Assembly: GCF_949628215.1 (NCBI RefSeq)
Contig: NC_134280.1
Span: 53,346,621-53,410,620 of the forward strand
Origin: Phalacrocorax aristotelis
Taxonomy: Eukaryota; Chordata; Aves; Suliformes; Phalacrocoracidae
Direction: 5' to 3'
Length of the DNA stretch: 64,000 bases
Shown: positions 1 to 12,100 of the stretch, piece after piece
Layout: every line of letters begins with the position of its first letter
How positions within the stretch are numbered: the stretch's first letter is position 1
The notes under the pieces: generated by a model
The model's input: the letters and a program-made list of their open reading frames with translations, nothing else
What the model was told of the DNA's origin: nothing
Database searches by the model: none
Position numbers and translations under genes: made by a program

Positions 1-3000
1 CATAACTTCGTGGAGAATAACTGTGTCCAAGAGGATGCGGCTCTGTCATCACCACTGCTAGATTTGGCCAATACAAGAGCGATGTCTCCCATTTTAAGTA
101 GAGGGACTGTGTTCAGAAACAGAAACTACCTCCTGAGACAGAGTCTTTTGGACAGTGAAGCACTCTTAGACCATGGAGAGTCTCCAGGTGGCATCTGAAT
201 TTCTTCTGTGATGTTTTTAGTAGCACATTCGAAAATAAGGGCATGCACATTGGACACTAAACACAGCTGCTCAGAACAGGAGTTCACAGAAGGAATGGGA
301 GCCCTTTGTAGAGCATCTTTCATTTGAAGGGAGCAGAGATGACTTGGCAGACACACTGGTAGCTTACAGAGCTAAAATACTGCTTCCAGAAAAATGAGGA
401 GCTGAGCTCTCTCTCCTGAACGTGATCCCTCGTGGGTTGTACACAGGTGTTGGCCCACACCTTGTGGAAGCTCTGGTGAGGAGGAAAGTAGAAGGTCTCA
501 TGTACTTCTCCCATCACTTCGACAAACCCTGTATTTTACCCAGCATGAACTTCCATCTTCCTACATATTTGCTCTTCTCCTTACTCTCAATCAGGTATGC
601 AATATGAGGGAAGGAAGGGAAAGAGACTGGTCAAAGTGTAGACCCAATGGTTTGCTAAGAAATTTGCCTTGGAACTCTGTCGCAGGGGAGATCAAGGCAA
701 TGTTGGCAAACAGGGCAAGGGTTACAGGGTCCTTGTATCTGCTTTGGATGCCAGCAGTTATTCAATAGCGTGTGCTACGACAGTCAGGCCAGGTGATCAC
801 AACAGCTGGTGAATCTCTGTCCATATCAAACGCAGCACTATTTGGCCCCGGGAGAGCTCTCTGGAAGCTGTTGCCTAAAGGAAGGATCAAAAACAAGGTC
901 CTGAAAGTCTTTTTCTTCCTCAGTTGAGTGTGTACAGGACAGGCAGGGGTCACAGGAGGAGTACGAGGTGAGAATTATGTTGTTAAACCCCTGTGAGAGG
1001 TTCACCTATTTCCTGAAGACCGCACAAGTCCCCACTAGTATTGCTGGTGGTGTGGCAGCACTGGGGGCTGAGCAGATAAGAGGCAGGTGGACCATTTGAG
1101 CCAGACACAGATAACCATAAACAACCTCAAGCACAGCTGGTTCTACCACGCTCCGAAACACAAAATCACTTCAAAACTATCCTGAAACTGTAAGACACAT
1201 GAGAAGGAATGGTGCATGATAAGGGTTGAGCAGAGGGTTATAAACATCGCCAAAGACCATGTTCTTCAGCCCTCCAGACAGACTTCCCATCCCGTCCCTT
1301 CCCAACCCTATTTTCCCCTAATGCAGGATAATTCCTAATTGCTTTTGCCATGGAAGTAACACGTGTCTTTTTTTTTTTTTTTTTTTTTGGCTGGGACATC
1401 AATAAGGACCCTTCTGCATTTAGACATGAAGGAAGAGAAGGAAAACAGTCTTGTTTTCAGTAAGACAGGGTCTCTTCCTCCGTTGCTCAACTGCCCATTT
1501 GCACAAGGCTTTCTGGCCCTGTAGTAGCCTGTTTCCCTGGAGAGTACCATCAACATGGGGAGGCGAGGCAGTGTTGGAAGGTAGCCTGAGGATAACAGGC
1601 GTTATAAAGAGGAATTTTTTTCCCCTGCTGTTTTTGTTTGTTTTACCACAGAGGCTCAGAGGAGCTGGCCAAGAGCCTCACACAGCAGGTGCTGCCTGGG
1701 AATGCAAGGGGAGCAAAATTCCTACTAAATGGAAGCATTATTTGACACCACTGCCTTTCGCAATCTTTTTCTTTTGTTTCAGACAAACTCCAAGGCCTCC
1801 TGGGCTTTGCGGTCAAAGCTGCGTTGGACTCTTCTGCAGGGGAGGAAAGGGAAGTAGTAAGGGTGTCCCCAAACATGCCAAAGACTTGGGTGACAGAGAC
1901 CAAGCCTTCTGGAAACAATACTGCTGGGTTCCCACAGAAGTAGTGAGAGGGCCAAGAAAAAAAGAAAAATCCCCTTTGGCTCCCTCACAGCAGTTTTACA
2001 TCTTTTTTTCTTTTTTTTTTTTTTTCTATGAAGAAGAGGTTGAGCCTGCACACCCACACCAAAATGCTTTCGCCATTTGGAGACCTCTGAGCCTAGATCC
2101 AGAGGAGTGGGTCACAGCTCTGCCTGGCTTGGCTATTTCTCTCCCATGGCTGTTGCAAGACTGGAAGAGAGAGTAAGTGTGGCTAGGGGGAAGCAGGCTA
2201 ACTCCTCCCTTCACCAGAGGCTTCCCCAGTGGCTCAATCCTTCAGATCCTCTCGCTTTCTTTTATACCTCAGCTCCTTGCCTGTAAAACTGGTAGGATCC
2301 ATGTGGAGTTTATGTATTAGCAGCATGAGATGTGCAACTATTTCATACATGATGGATCTGTAGAAATACCCAGAAAGAATTAAGTCAGAATTTTCCAGAA
2401 ATTTCAGGCTTTGCCACAGACTTTACATCCCCTGGTGTTTTTTTGTTGGTTTTTGGTTTTGGTTTTTGTGTGGTTTTCTTTTTTTTAACAAGCAGGCAGT
2501 CTGCCTCTGTCCAAATGCTCTCCTCCTACCAGCGAAAGTATGGTCTCAGGCAAAGACTCATTTTTCATAGCCTTGTATTTGGATACCCTCAACTGGTGAA
2601 ACGAACCTGCAGAAGGGCCCAGTGATAGCTCATTTCCAGAAACCTACAAACATGCAGTAACTGGCCATGCCTGCAGTGTTCAGGTACATCCGTCTCATGA
2701 TCATCCTTGAGCAAAGTGGCAATGTGGTTTGTTCCATGCCTTGTGTGCTGGGGTCATGCTTGCTGACAGAGCCCCAGAGTGCTCCTCTGAAGCTGGTGCT
2801 ATTAATATTAATGATTTTCTTCTCCTCCACACTCTGTGGTTCCTGGGAGGCCAACAGTCCCTGCTGCCCCAGACTGGATGCTTTTATGCAGTGCTGTATG
2901 AGACACAGCCACATTCCTTAGCTATAAGTCTTTACAATCATGTACCAGATCTCCAAAACAAGTTCAGAGCATGACTTCCAGCTAGATGGATGACGTGGCT

Positions 3001-4089
3001 CTTCAGGCCCAGAGGTAAAAGCTAGAAGTATTAGCAACACAGCAGCTAGGTTGTACACACATTCCTGCCGCTAACGTCACCAGCATTTCTGCCTGCCAGC
3101 ATGCAGTTATTGCATTCCTCAGCCGAAACAGCAGCTTTTTTTCTTGAATTTCATATACTGCAAAAGATGGAGAAATCCATGTGAGAAAAGTATCTGATTC
3201 TTCCCAGCTCTTCCACTGCTATTTAATAAGTACACTAAAAATAATGAAAACCAATGACATTTGGATGGAGGGGAGAAAGTCATAGAGTTCAGACAATGAA
3301 ATTAAAATGATCAGGTCATTCATGTAGCATTAAAATTTTTGCCTGCTCAGAAAGAAGAAGGTTGGATAACACTGAACAAAGAAGCCTCTGGTGATTGGCA
3401 ATGGTGAGAAAAGTACGTTGTGACACATAGCCAGAAGGACAAACCACAGCAATGATCAAGCCCTTTAGGATCAAGACTCTCAGCGAATGGTAGAGGTACA
3501 CAAAAATAAAATGCATGCAGAATAAGATTGCACAACTAATTTCAAAGCGGGCAAATACAACTTTAGGGTGTGAGACACAGATCCATCTCCATCTCCATGT
3601 CAAAGGGGAAGGGGGGGGAGCAATAATATATAATGCAATTGGCAGGAAAATGCATGAGGTGTTCAGAAGCCCTTTGACAAGTCTGGTCACAGCCCTTGTT
3701 TCAGCAATAAATGTCAGTTTGTTTTTTGCATCAGCAAGTTCAATTTCTGTTCATTTTTCTAAATGAAAGTGTTTTGAAAAATATTTTTTAAATATCCCAA
3801 GGGATTTTTTTCTGTATTATTTAACAACAAATAATGCAAGTAACAGTGCAAAGAGTTTTTAAATAGCCAAAACTGCAGTAAAGTTAACTCACAAATACTT
3901 CTGATATATCACCGTTTTGTCCAGATGTCAGGCAAAAAAAAACCTAACTCCAAAGTTTGAAGAATGTGGCTTGCCAGGCAATGCTGCTCAGTTATAAAGT
4001 GAAGAAAGGTGCAAAACTGGTAGCTAGATGTGAAGCCAAACAAAAATGTATTAGAAATGAGGCATATTTTTTAATTAATATGAGCTTCA
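1..4089. other. Gene-free unique sequence, left edge
   Basis: No recognisable exon. Poly(T) runs at 1368-1388 and 2011-2025. The longest open frame (1451-2176, plus, 241 codons) has low-complexity Phe/Lys stretches from the T and A runs and no domain; it is probably chance. Confidence 0.6.
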
Positions 4090-4301
4090 AAATCAAGTAA
4101 GATGGTGAATCTCCAGCTTCTGATGTGTTCAAATTCCTGTATCTTGCTATGTCCGGAGCTGGATGTTTTTCTGGAAGATGAAGCAAAGCTACTGGGCTCG
4201 GTACTGGGCTAATTGGCTGCAACTGAATGGCTTTGAAATATAGGAAGTCATACCAGATGTTCTCATGGTTCCTTCTGGCCTTAAACCCTGTGAATCTATG
4301 A
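4090..4301 (+). mobile_element. Ancient CR1/L3-like LINE 3' end
   Basis: The segment GGAGCTGGATGTTTTTCTGG, then a diverged middle, then TGGTTCCTTCTGGCCTTAAA and GTGAATCTATGAATGAG, matches the CR1-type 3' end common in turtle and crocodilian genomes, which terminates in TCTATGA units. This is a different, older CR1 lineage from the one in the IGF2 intron. Confidence 0.75.
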
Positions 4302-5379
4302 ATGAGTTTCTGAATCTGTGAAATCCCAAGTCCTAACAATACAAACATATGAGTAGAGTTATATTTCTGGCCTCCAGATCAGAAGAAAGATATTGAATGT
4401 GCATTGTTGCGATAAATCAAAGAAGCAGCTAAATCAGAACTGTAATAAAAGTTGACTGCAGATCTTTGTGCAGAAATTGGTCATATGTCATGTGAGGACA
4501 AGGTTCACAGAAGTGATTTCTCAACATCTGAAATGACTGCGTTTTTGGAGCAGCCCCTTTCAAGCACTGTGGTGGAGATCCTCCTCTGGACTTGGTCCTC
4601 AAGGCCACACAGGAGCTCATCTGACAAGTGACGATCAATGAGGCACTGAACACTGTTGACCACAGTGTAATTGAGATGGGCATCCCTGCCATGAAAACCA
4701 GCAATGAGACATTCAAGTCGAGAGAAAGGGGTTTTGTTTTGTTGGGCTTCCTTAAGGGGAAGCCTGTCAAAACTGAGGAAATTGAAATCCATAGTCAGCA
4801 AGAAAGCTACTCAGCCATGGTCTAAGCACGGTCGCACCAAACATGCATCCACCCACTCCCCTCCTCTAAAAAAAGGAAGAAGAGCAGCAACAACAAAAAA
4901 AGCCCAAAGGAATTATGATACTTTTGTATCGTTTAATAGCACTTTTAAGTAATCTGGTTTGTTTTGGGAGGAAGTCCTCCATATTCCCCAGAGTAGGATT
5001 CAGGCCACATAAGTTTGAGTCTCACCACTGAAATGCCTTCTTGCCAGCCTCTGAGCATCTCAGTGTCCTGTCCTCACCATCTCTCTCAGCTATGTCTCTG
5101 GCTGGAGAAGGCATGGGAGTGCGCAGGAGCCACCTAGCACCCAGTGTGCCTCATCAGCACAACATGGGGTGATTCCTAAGATGCGTGGTTGGCCACTGCG
5201 ATGCACACCCCACTTCTCCATGCATGAGGGTGTTGGAGCCTTGCACAATGGGCATGTTTAGATGGCTGCTTTAAAGCAAACCTTCAAGAAATGGACACCT
5301 TGTGTGAATGAAATGGTCAGAAAAAAAGCAAGTGCTGCCCAAATTCTCCCCTATTATATAATACCAAGCTACATGTGTC

Positions 5380-5700
5380 GTGCAAAGTACTGTATGTCAT
5401 TTGCAGAGGGCCTGCTGATACTCTAACGTCACCACCAATGTCACGCAACACTGGGTGAAGCAATGAGCATGGCAATATCACCAAGCAATACATAATGCCA
5501 ATGACAGTGGAACTAATGTAGAGGCGATTCTCCTTACATTATTCAACACTTCCAATTGCTCTCTGTTTTAAGTGGCTATATGATGTCATAATATATAAAT
5601 ACTGTAATGAAGGGTTTATTTATAGCCATCCTCAGCATTACCAGTGAAAGTATTAATGCATTTTTCCCACGCTATGTTCATTGACCGCAGCAGAGCAACC
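5380..5700. promoter_or_regulatory. Candidate distal enhancer with MEF2 and CRE-like sites
   Basis: The block contains a perfect MEF2 match TTATTTATAG (5616-5625), TGATGTCAT (5581-5589, CRE/AP-1-like), AACGTCACC near 5425 and an ATATATAAATA stretch. The sequence looks unlike repeats. It lies about 40 kb 3' of IGF2, where mammals have mesodermal enhancers. Conservation not tested. Confidence 0.3.
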
Positions 5701-8700
5701 CATTTTCAAGGGACTGTGTCAAAAGAGTGTTTAAGCCATGCCTCAGTTGCAGGAACAGGTGAATGGTTAATGTAGCAGGCAAAGTAATCAGCTTTAAATA
5801 TTGGAATAAAGAAAAGGCAAAAAAGTGAAGATTAAGAGAGGACACGCCTTAAATGGAAAAGAGAGGCTTATAGTGTCTCTAAAGTTGGCACCTACTTTCC
5901 AGCCTGGGGACAAAAAGGACTCCCTGGAACAGTAGGAGCTTGCATCCAGCTCTTATTTAAGACATGAACGTTGAGGGGGGTAGTGATCAGACCTTGAGGC
6001 TGTGTCAAAGACAGGAACAAAAGCGGCTTCAGGTCTCAGAAATCTGGAGTGATACCATTCGCGCTGCCAGAGGAGCTCTTGATTTTTAATGGCGTTGACC
6101 CTAAGTGAGCTGGCGTTCCTGTATAATCCTCTACATCCTTCAGCTTTCCAAACCACTCTGGAGCCACCAGTAGCTTCCAGATGTTTCTCCCTCCTCTCTG
6201 AGAATGGTACAGAGAGGAGAATAGCAGGTCTTGAATGGCTGAAGATGCAAGGTTTCAGAAGGACTACATGGCATTTGCAGGGACACTGCAACACTCCTGT
6301 TCCTGTGCTCCATCTGCAAAGAGAGTTCCCTTTCACTCCGAACACAGTGAAACTTGGGAAGAGCAGAAAGAAAAAGCCCTCCCTTTTCCCTTGTGGGAGA
6401 AAAGTGTGATTTCATCATTGCAAAGTGTGTGTTTCTTGAGGTGTGTAGGAGAAACCACAATTACCTGGGCAGACAAAATGGTGGAGATGGGGCTTCTGGC
6501 TCTCTGGTCCACCTTCCTGCTGTGCTGCACCAGGTCCCGCCCCACTCCTGAGCTCCTCATGTTTCCGCAGCTTTATGCTTGCCCAGGAAGGGCTGCTTTT
6601 CAGAAATTCACCTGCTACCTGCATTTCCCCTATTTGGGAATGAGCTTTCCTTGCCTTTGAATCTACTAACGAATGCAGCTCATCATTCTTTGCAGGGTGT
6701 ATCATGTCTTTCCATTAACAGCTTTTTGAGTGGTGAAGCCATGGCAACACTTGTGGGGCAAGTTTCAAAATTTGTCCACCCAGTTTAGGTCTTTCCCATT
6801 CATCTTTCTTACAATTTGCTGCTCTGAGAGCATGAAAATCTTGTGTATCGCCATGGGCTTTTATTGCAAAGCAGAGCACGAAATGGGTCTCTGGCTTTTC
6901 ATGCAAGTGTGACAGCAGGAGGGGATGTACCTTCCACCACCACATTGGCATGCTGCCGGCAAGTGCAAGAAACTGCCTTTTTTCCCTGTTTCACAACAGA
7001 GCTGCACTGTAAACAGCGTTCATCACACAGGGAGTTCCACTTAGAACTGGGTGAATGCTAGAAAAGTACTATTTACAAGTTCTCCCTCAAATAAAAACCA
7101 TGAGTTCATTTTGGCACTGACAGTGATTCTCCTAGTGATTGCTTCTGGCAAGCTATCAGGCAGGTACAACAACACTTGCTGAAATATTCAGAGGATGGGG
7201 ACACATTGCGGATACTTGTGTAAATATGACAAACGTGTGTGCAAATCTGTGTTCATGCAGGTTGGTGCAGCAAGGGATTTGCATAACTGGTTTGAGAGCT
7301 GCTTGTGGGTTCAGGACTCCTCGAATCAAAGAAGAGAACCTCTGCCACATGACAGAAGTAAACAGGGACACACGCATGAACTTACCGAGAAGAGCGCAAA
7401 TCAAAAAAAAGGGCAAATAACAAATAGTTGAACTGTAGTCAGGCTGCATAGTTTACAAGCAATCTGAAGACTGAGAAATGGCAAGAGAAACCATTCACAT
7501 AATAACAGCGTGTCAAACACATCTGTAAAGTTCCTGCAGCATTTGCAAACAGAGACCTAAGTTCAACAGGATTTACTCGGAGCAGTTCATATGATTAAAA
7601 TCAGGCAAGAGTGTAAGTATCTTACTGGAACAGGGCCAGAAGACAGGACTACAGTTGCATGGTTAATTGAGTTTGGCGAGTAGTTGTCCAGCTATATTTC
7701 CTGCGGGACTGATGCATGGAGTGGATCAATTGGTACTGGAAGAATTAAGGATGGGAATTTCAGGAAAAGGAAGAGCAATGGGAGAGCTGACCGGGCTGGC
7801 TTACCGAGGTGGGCAAATGGGCTGACATTCAATAGGTGGCACCTACGAGGCAGGTGTCGCCTCACAGCCCTGCAGCTTCCAAACACTTGCCTGACACAGT
7901 TGGAGACTTAACCATATCCTGGCTGTAACCGATGCATCCACATGCGAAAGCAATTGTGATGGCTGGAAGGCCTTGGGTTCTGTTTTGTTTGCGTTGTTCA
8001 TTTCCTACAAATGCAATTACCAAGGGATAAATTGAATTAGGTTGTAACATTATTTTGAAGATCTTTTCTGGTTTGCTTTACTTAAATTTTCTGAGAGGCC
8101 AGTGTTTACAGTTAAAAATACAATTTGGCAGAAGTACAATCAAGAGTGAGCAACACATACCACAAACAAAACCATTAAGATAATTTAGAAAAATTTTGTA
8201 AAAGACAATCAAGTGTTATGGGACCAATTTCCCACTTGGTCATCGTGATCTTATGTCAACATTAACACCATTGACTTCAGCTGAGCCCTACAGGCACAAA
8301 GCTTGTGTGATGGGGTGGAAAACTGGCCCAGTTTAGGATTATGTATAATGTATTATTTAAAAGACAAAGAAGTTAATCCCAGGAGTGTGTAAGTACCCTG
8401 AAGTCTCTGAATGCAGTCCTTTTCCCACTGCAATCAAAGGCAGAGCACCCATGTACTGGGAGGGGCTGGAATCAGGTGTCCCCTACCTGCCATTGGGAAG
8501 GCATGGCCACCAGCAATGCACTTTTTTGGGCAGGATGCATAGTTTAGGGCAGGATGGATGCTCTGAAGAATGGAGAGATTACTAGAGAGAAAGGTGTGTC
8601 TTCATCCCTATGCACATCCTCCCCCAGCCACCAACACCATCTTATTTCTCATTACTTCATGTTTCTCTGTTTTGAAAACAATATTTAAATTATTCCTGGC

Positions 8701-9067
8701 AGACTAGTAAAAGATCCTCAAATCAGTCAAAAAATATGTATATTTTTTTTTTTTGTCTGTAGGTGTATGGATAGAGATATGTATATCAAAAAACGACAGG
8801 ATGTGTTTTTTACCTGGTTGATCATTGGGTTGTTTGTTTTTATTTTAGGTCTTTTAGAAGAACAATTATATTAGACATGTTGAGTTGGCCACAAGGATGA
8901 GTAAAACAGTCTGGGAGAGGAAAAGGTTTGTGAATATTTCAGAGTAATTACTAACAGTTAGTCCCAGAACCAGGAGGAAAAAAAAAAAAGAGGAACAAAA
9001 AAAAAAAGCAAAGAAAAAGAGAGAACAGCTTTTGCCTGTTACTGATTTCCTTTTTTGTTACAGGGGC

Positions 9068-9125
9068 CATTGTTTGACAGGAAAAGAGAGCTGTCAGAAG
9101 ACATTTGCATAGTGCAAATAGGGTC
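9068..9125. promoter_or_regulatory. Nested inverted MEIS-like and POU sites
   Basis: TGACAG (9075-9080) and CTGTCA (9091-9096) are inverted copies of the TALE/MEIS core. ATTTGCATAGTGCAAAT (9103-9119) is a 7-bp inverted repeat of the POU octamer core with a 3-bp spacer. Confidence 0.4.
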
Positions 9126-12100
9126 ACAAATCAGAGGGACTGCATAGATCATTTAGCAGTGAGCCGGCAGCCATCCGTGTGCAACTGCGAGAACAAGATT
9201 GTTTTCTGGAATATGGGGAAAAGCTGATAGTTTTTCCACATGCAGTTGAGGGCTTGAGAAAATTTCAGGGAGAAAAGCTTCCTGCTTGTGGTGGGGTCTG
9301 CCAGGCTCTCGTGAAGGCGTTGCTGTTTGTTTATTTTCCTAGCTGCGTGCTTAAGATGCATTCTTTGAAAATGTAGCTGATGGGTCTGTTTGTATAGACT
9401 GTACTGCTGGTGAGTTAGACCAGGGGTTTGTGTTCATTTGGGAAAAGAGAAAGAATCCTGGCCATCAGAAATGTTTACTATATCAGGAAATGAATTCACT
9501 ACTTGAGGGTTCCAGTGGATATAAAACAAAAATTAAAACAAGAGCCTTGTATAAACCTACTTTGTATTGTCTCCTCCATAAACAGCCCCATACGTGACAA
9601 AGCTCGGAGCGAGTGAGAGAGGTAGTTTTATTGGGGCATGTGGAGGGGAGTTAATTGCTGTCGTGTTTTGATTTTTTTTGCACATGTTGGTGAGTTTGAA
9701 GTGAAATCTGTTCTTTTTTCTTCCTCCCGTTCCAGGGTGAGCTGAGCCTTTGCTGAGAAATAACACTAGGCAAAATGACTTCAAGCTGTCACCATTACAC
9801 AACCTAAACTTTATTTCTTCATTAATGCATTACAGAGCAAAAAAACAATGAGAGCATTCCTCTGGAATGTGTGTTTACTGAGCACAAAATGATATGTTTA
9901 CTGAAATAGCAGTTGCTGCCGGGTTACCCAGTGGGAGAGAGCTTTCTCTTTCCACACCGGTCCGAGACCCAAGTGCCATTCTGCTCCACAGACTTTAGTG
10001 CTGGTGATTTCCCCCTGCTGCCCCGGTCCCCATGCGGGGAGAGGCCAAGAGGGTCCCACAGGAAAAAACAGCAGCAGTGCCAGTCAAAGCCTAGGCTCAG
10101 CATCATCCAGCAGCACCTTTCTGGTGGTTCTGGGAAGCCCTAGAGGAAAGGAGAAAAAGGAGGGAGATTTTGAGGCATCCCTTCCTGGAAAAAGCATAAG
10201 TCAGAGGAGAAGAGGCTAAGCCCAGTATTTCAGGGCAGGCAGCAGTGCTCCTCTTGGCGCAGGAGTAGGAGAGATGCTTAGGGCAGAGGACACATTGGCA
10301 AAGGGTCTCTCCCCAAAGAGTGGGCAGAGGTGATGGCCAGGGACTGGCAGAGCAGCTCCTGGGTACAGCAGTGCTGGGGGAATGTGCCATGGGAGGAAGG
10401 GTGGGAGGGCAGGCAATGTCCTTTGTAGTCACAGTAATGAAGACATCATTCCCGATGGCCAGGATGTGATGGGCACGTTGCAAATGCCCCAGACAAAAAC
10501 AGGCAGAGGAGGGAAGAAAGGGAGTCAGATAGGCAAAGGTAAATAAAACCAGTGATGGAGCTTTCTCTTTTATCCCAAGAGTCAAAGCAAACCATGCGTG
10601 TGTCAGTACATGTCTACACACAGGTGCACACACCCTGCTATGCACCCAGTCTCATAAATTCAAAGGTGTTGGGTTTTTTTTCTCTTTATTCCACTGAGAT
10701 TCAGGCAGCAAAAACAATAATTAAGGAGCTTTTGCTTATTACAACTGCCAAGCAGACATCAGGTTGGCTGCAGCGCTGTTTGGTGTGGATATGGCTCTCC
10801 AGTGATTCATAACCAGCCCAATCGGAACAGGGTTCATTGGTGCCCCAACCAACAAAAACACAACTGCAATGTTTTCTCTTCATTCCCTTCTCCTTTAAAG
10901 AGAAATACACACACACACATGGTGAAAAAATAAAACCAGAGAGTGCTTTCTAACCTGGTACAGCATATTACACTAATTAAGGGATGCTGTTACTCATGCA
11001 TCATTCACGACCCTGCCAAAACTGGGAACAAACAGTCCCTACAATCTGGATAGGACTGTCTGATCTGAACTTTGCAGAGTTTTCTGATCTGAAAAAGCCC
11101 AAATAGAAAACATCCTTCCTCACTGCTAACTCCCTGCGGTTGGCAGTGTACTGGGCAGTGCTCTCACCCTGATCCACTTCTCTATGATCACAGATTGATA
11201 CTTTTGTCCAGCAGTGACCTCAGGACAGGTGAAGGGACCCACACAAGGTCATGTGCCGTCATCTTTCCACTGGGTTGCAGCAAAGACCTCAGAGGTTCTG
11301 CATTGGGCCAGCACCTGCCATAGTGGGAAAGTCCCTGGAGACCCAGAGGAGGCTGCACCTGAGCACCACCTTTGCTCTGGAGATAAAAGCATCTCCTTGC
11401 TGAGGCACCCTTCACCCTGGTGTTGCAGTGCTATGGACTTTTTGGTGTCCCATTTGGCACCGCAGGGACAGGGGGGCACTGCTGCCAGGAGAGCCAGAGG
11501 TGTTATCTCCCCAAACCCTTCTTGCTGAAGTGTGGAGGAGAGCTGGGGAAGTCCTTTGTGGTGTGTCCAACCATGACTGAGAGGGGCCAGGAAAGTGTGC
11601 TATTTGTGTACATGCCATGTATGTTACTCAGCACCGTGCTGAGAAGGATTGACAGAAGCTGCAGAAAGGCTGAGTAAAATTTTCCAAAATACCTAAGTGA
11701 TATAGAAGTCTCCCATCCTATTTTTAAAACGTGACTGAAGCATGCAACGCCCAGAGCCTTAAAAGTACCTTTGCAGATAGCTTCTGTGGAGCTGGGTACC
11801 TGAAAGAGTTGAGCACCTCCATCCCACTGCCCTGGTGACCCATCCTCCCTGATGGTCTGGGGCCCCTCCATGCTCAGTCACATAGGTTCAGCCCCCAGTG
11901 CCCAACAGGTTGCCTCTTTTGTAAGTGCTGCAGGGACTTGCAGCAGACTACTGTCGAGTGCCTGTCACCCAGTGGAGATCTCTCTTTCCTTACACCAGTC
12001 CCACCAGAGCTGCTTCATACTTGGGTTTTGCTCCCAGCCATACTGCCCCTGTTTTTCCCTCCTTCTCTTCTTTGCTGATCCAGAAGCCACTGCCAGGTGG

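Noticed and set aside
10103-10645. 180-codon minus-strand frame
   Set aside because: No recognisable domain, biased Ser/Pro/Leu composition, in otherwise non-coding sequence.
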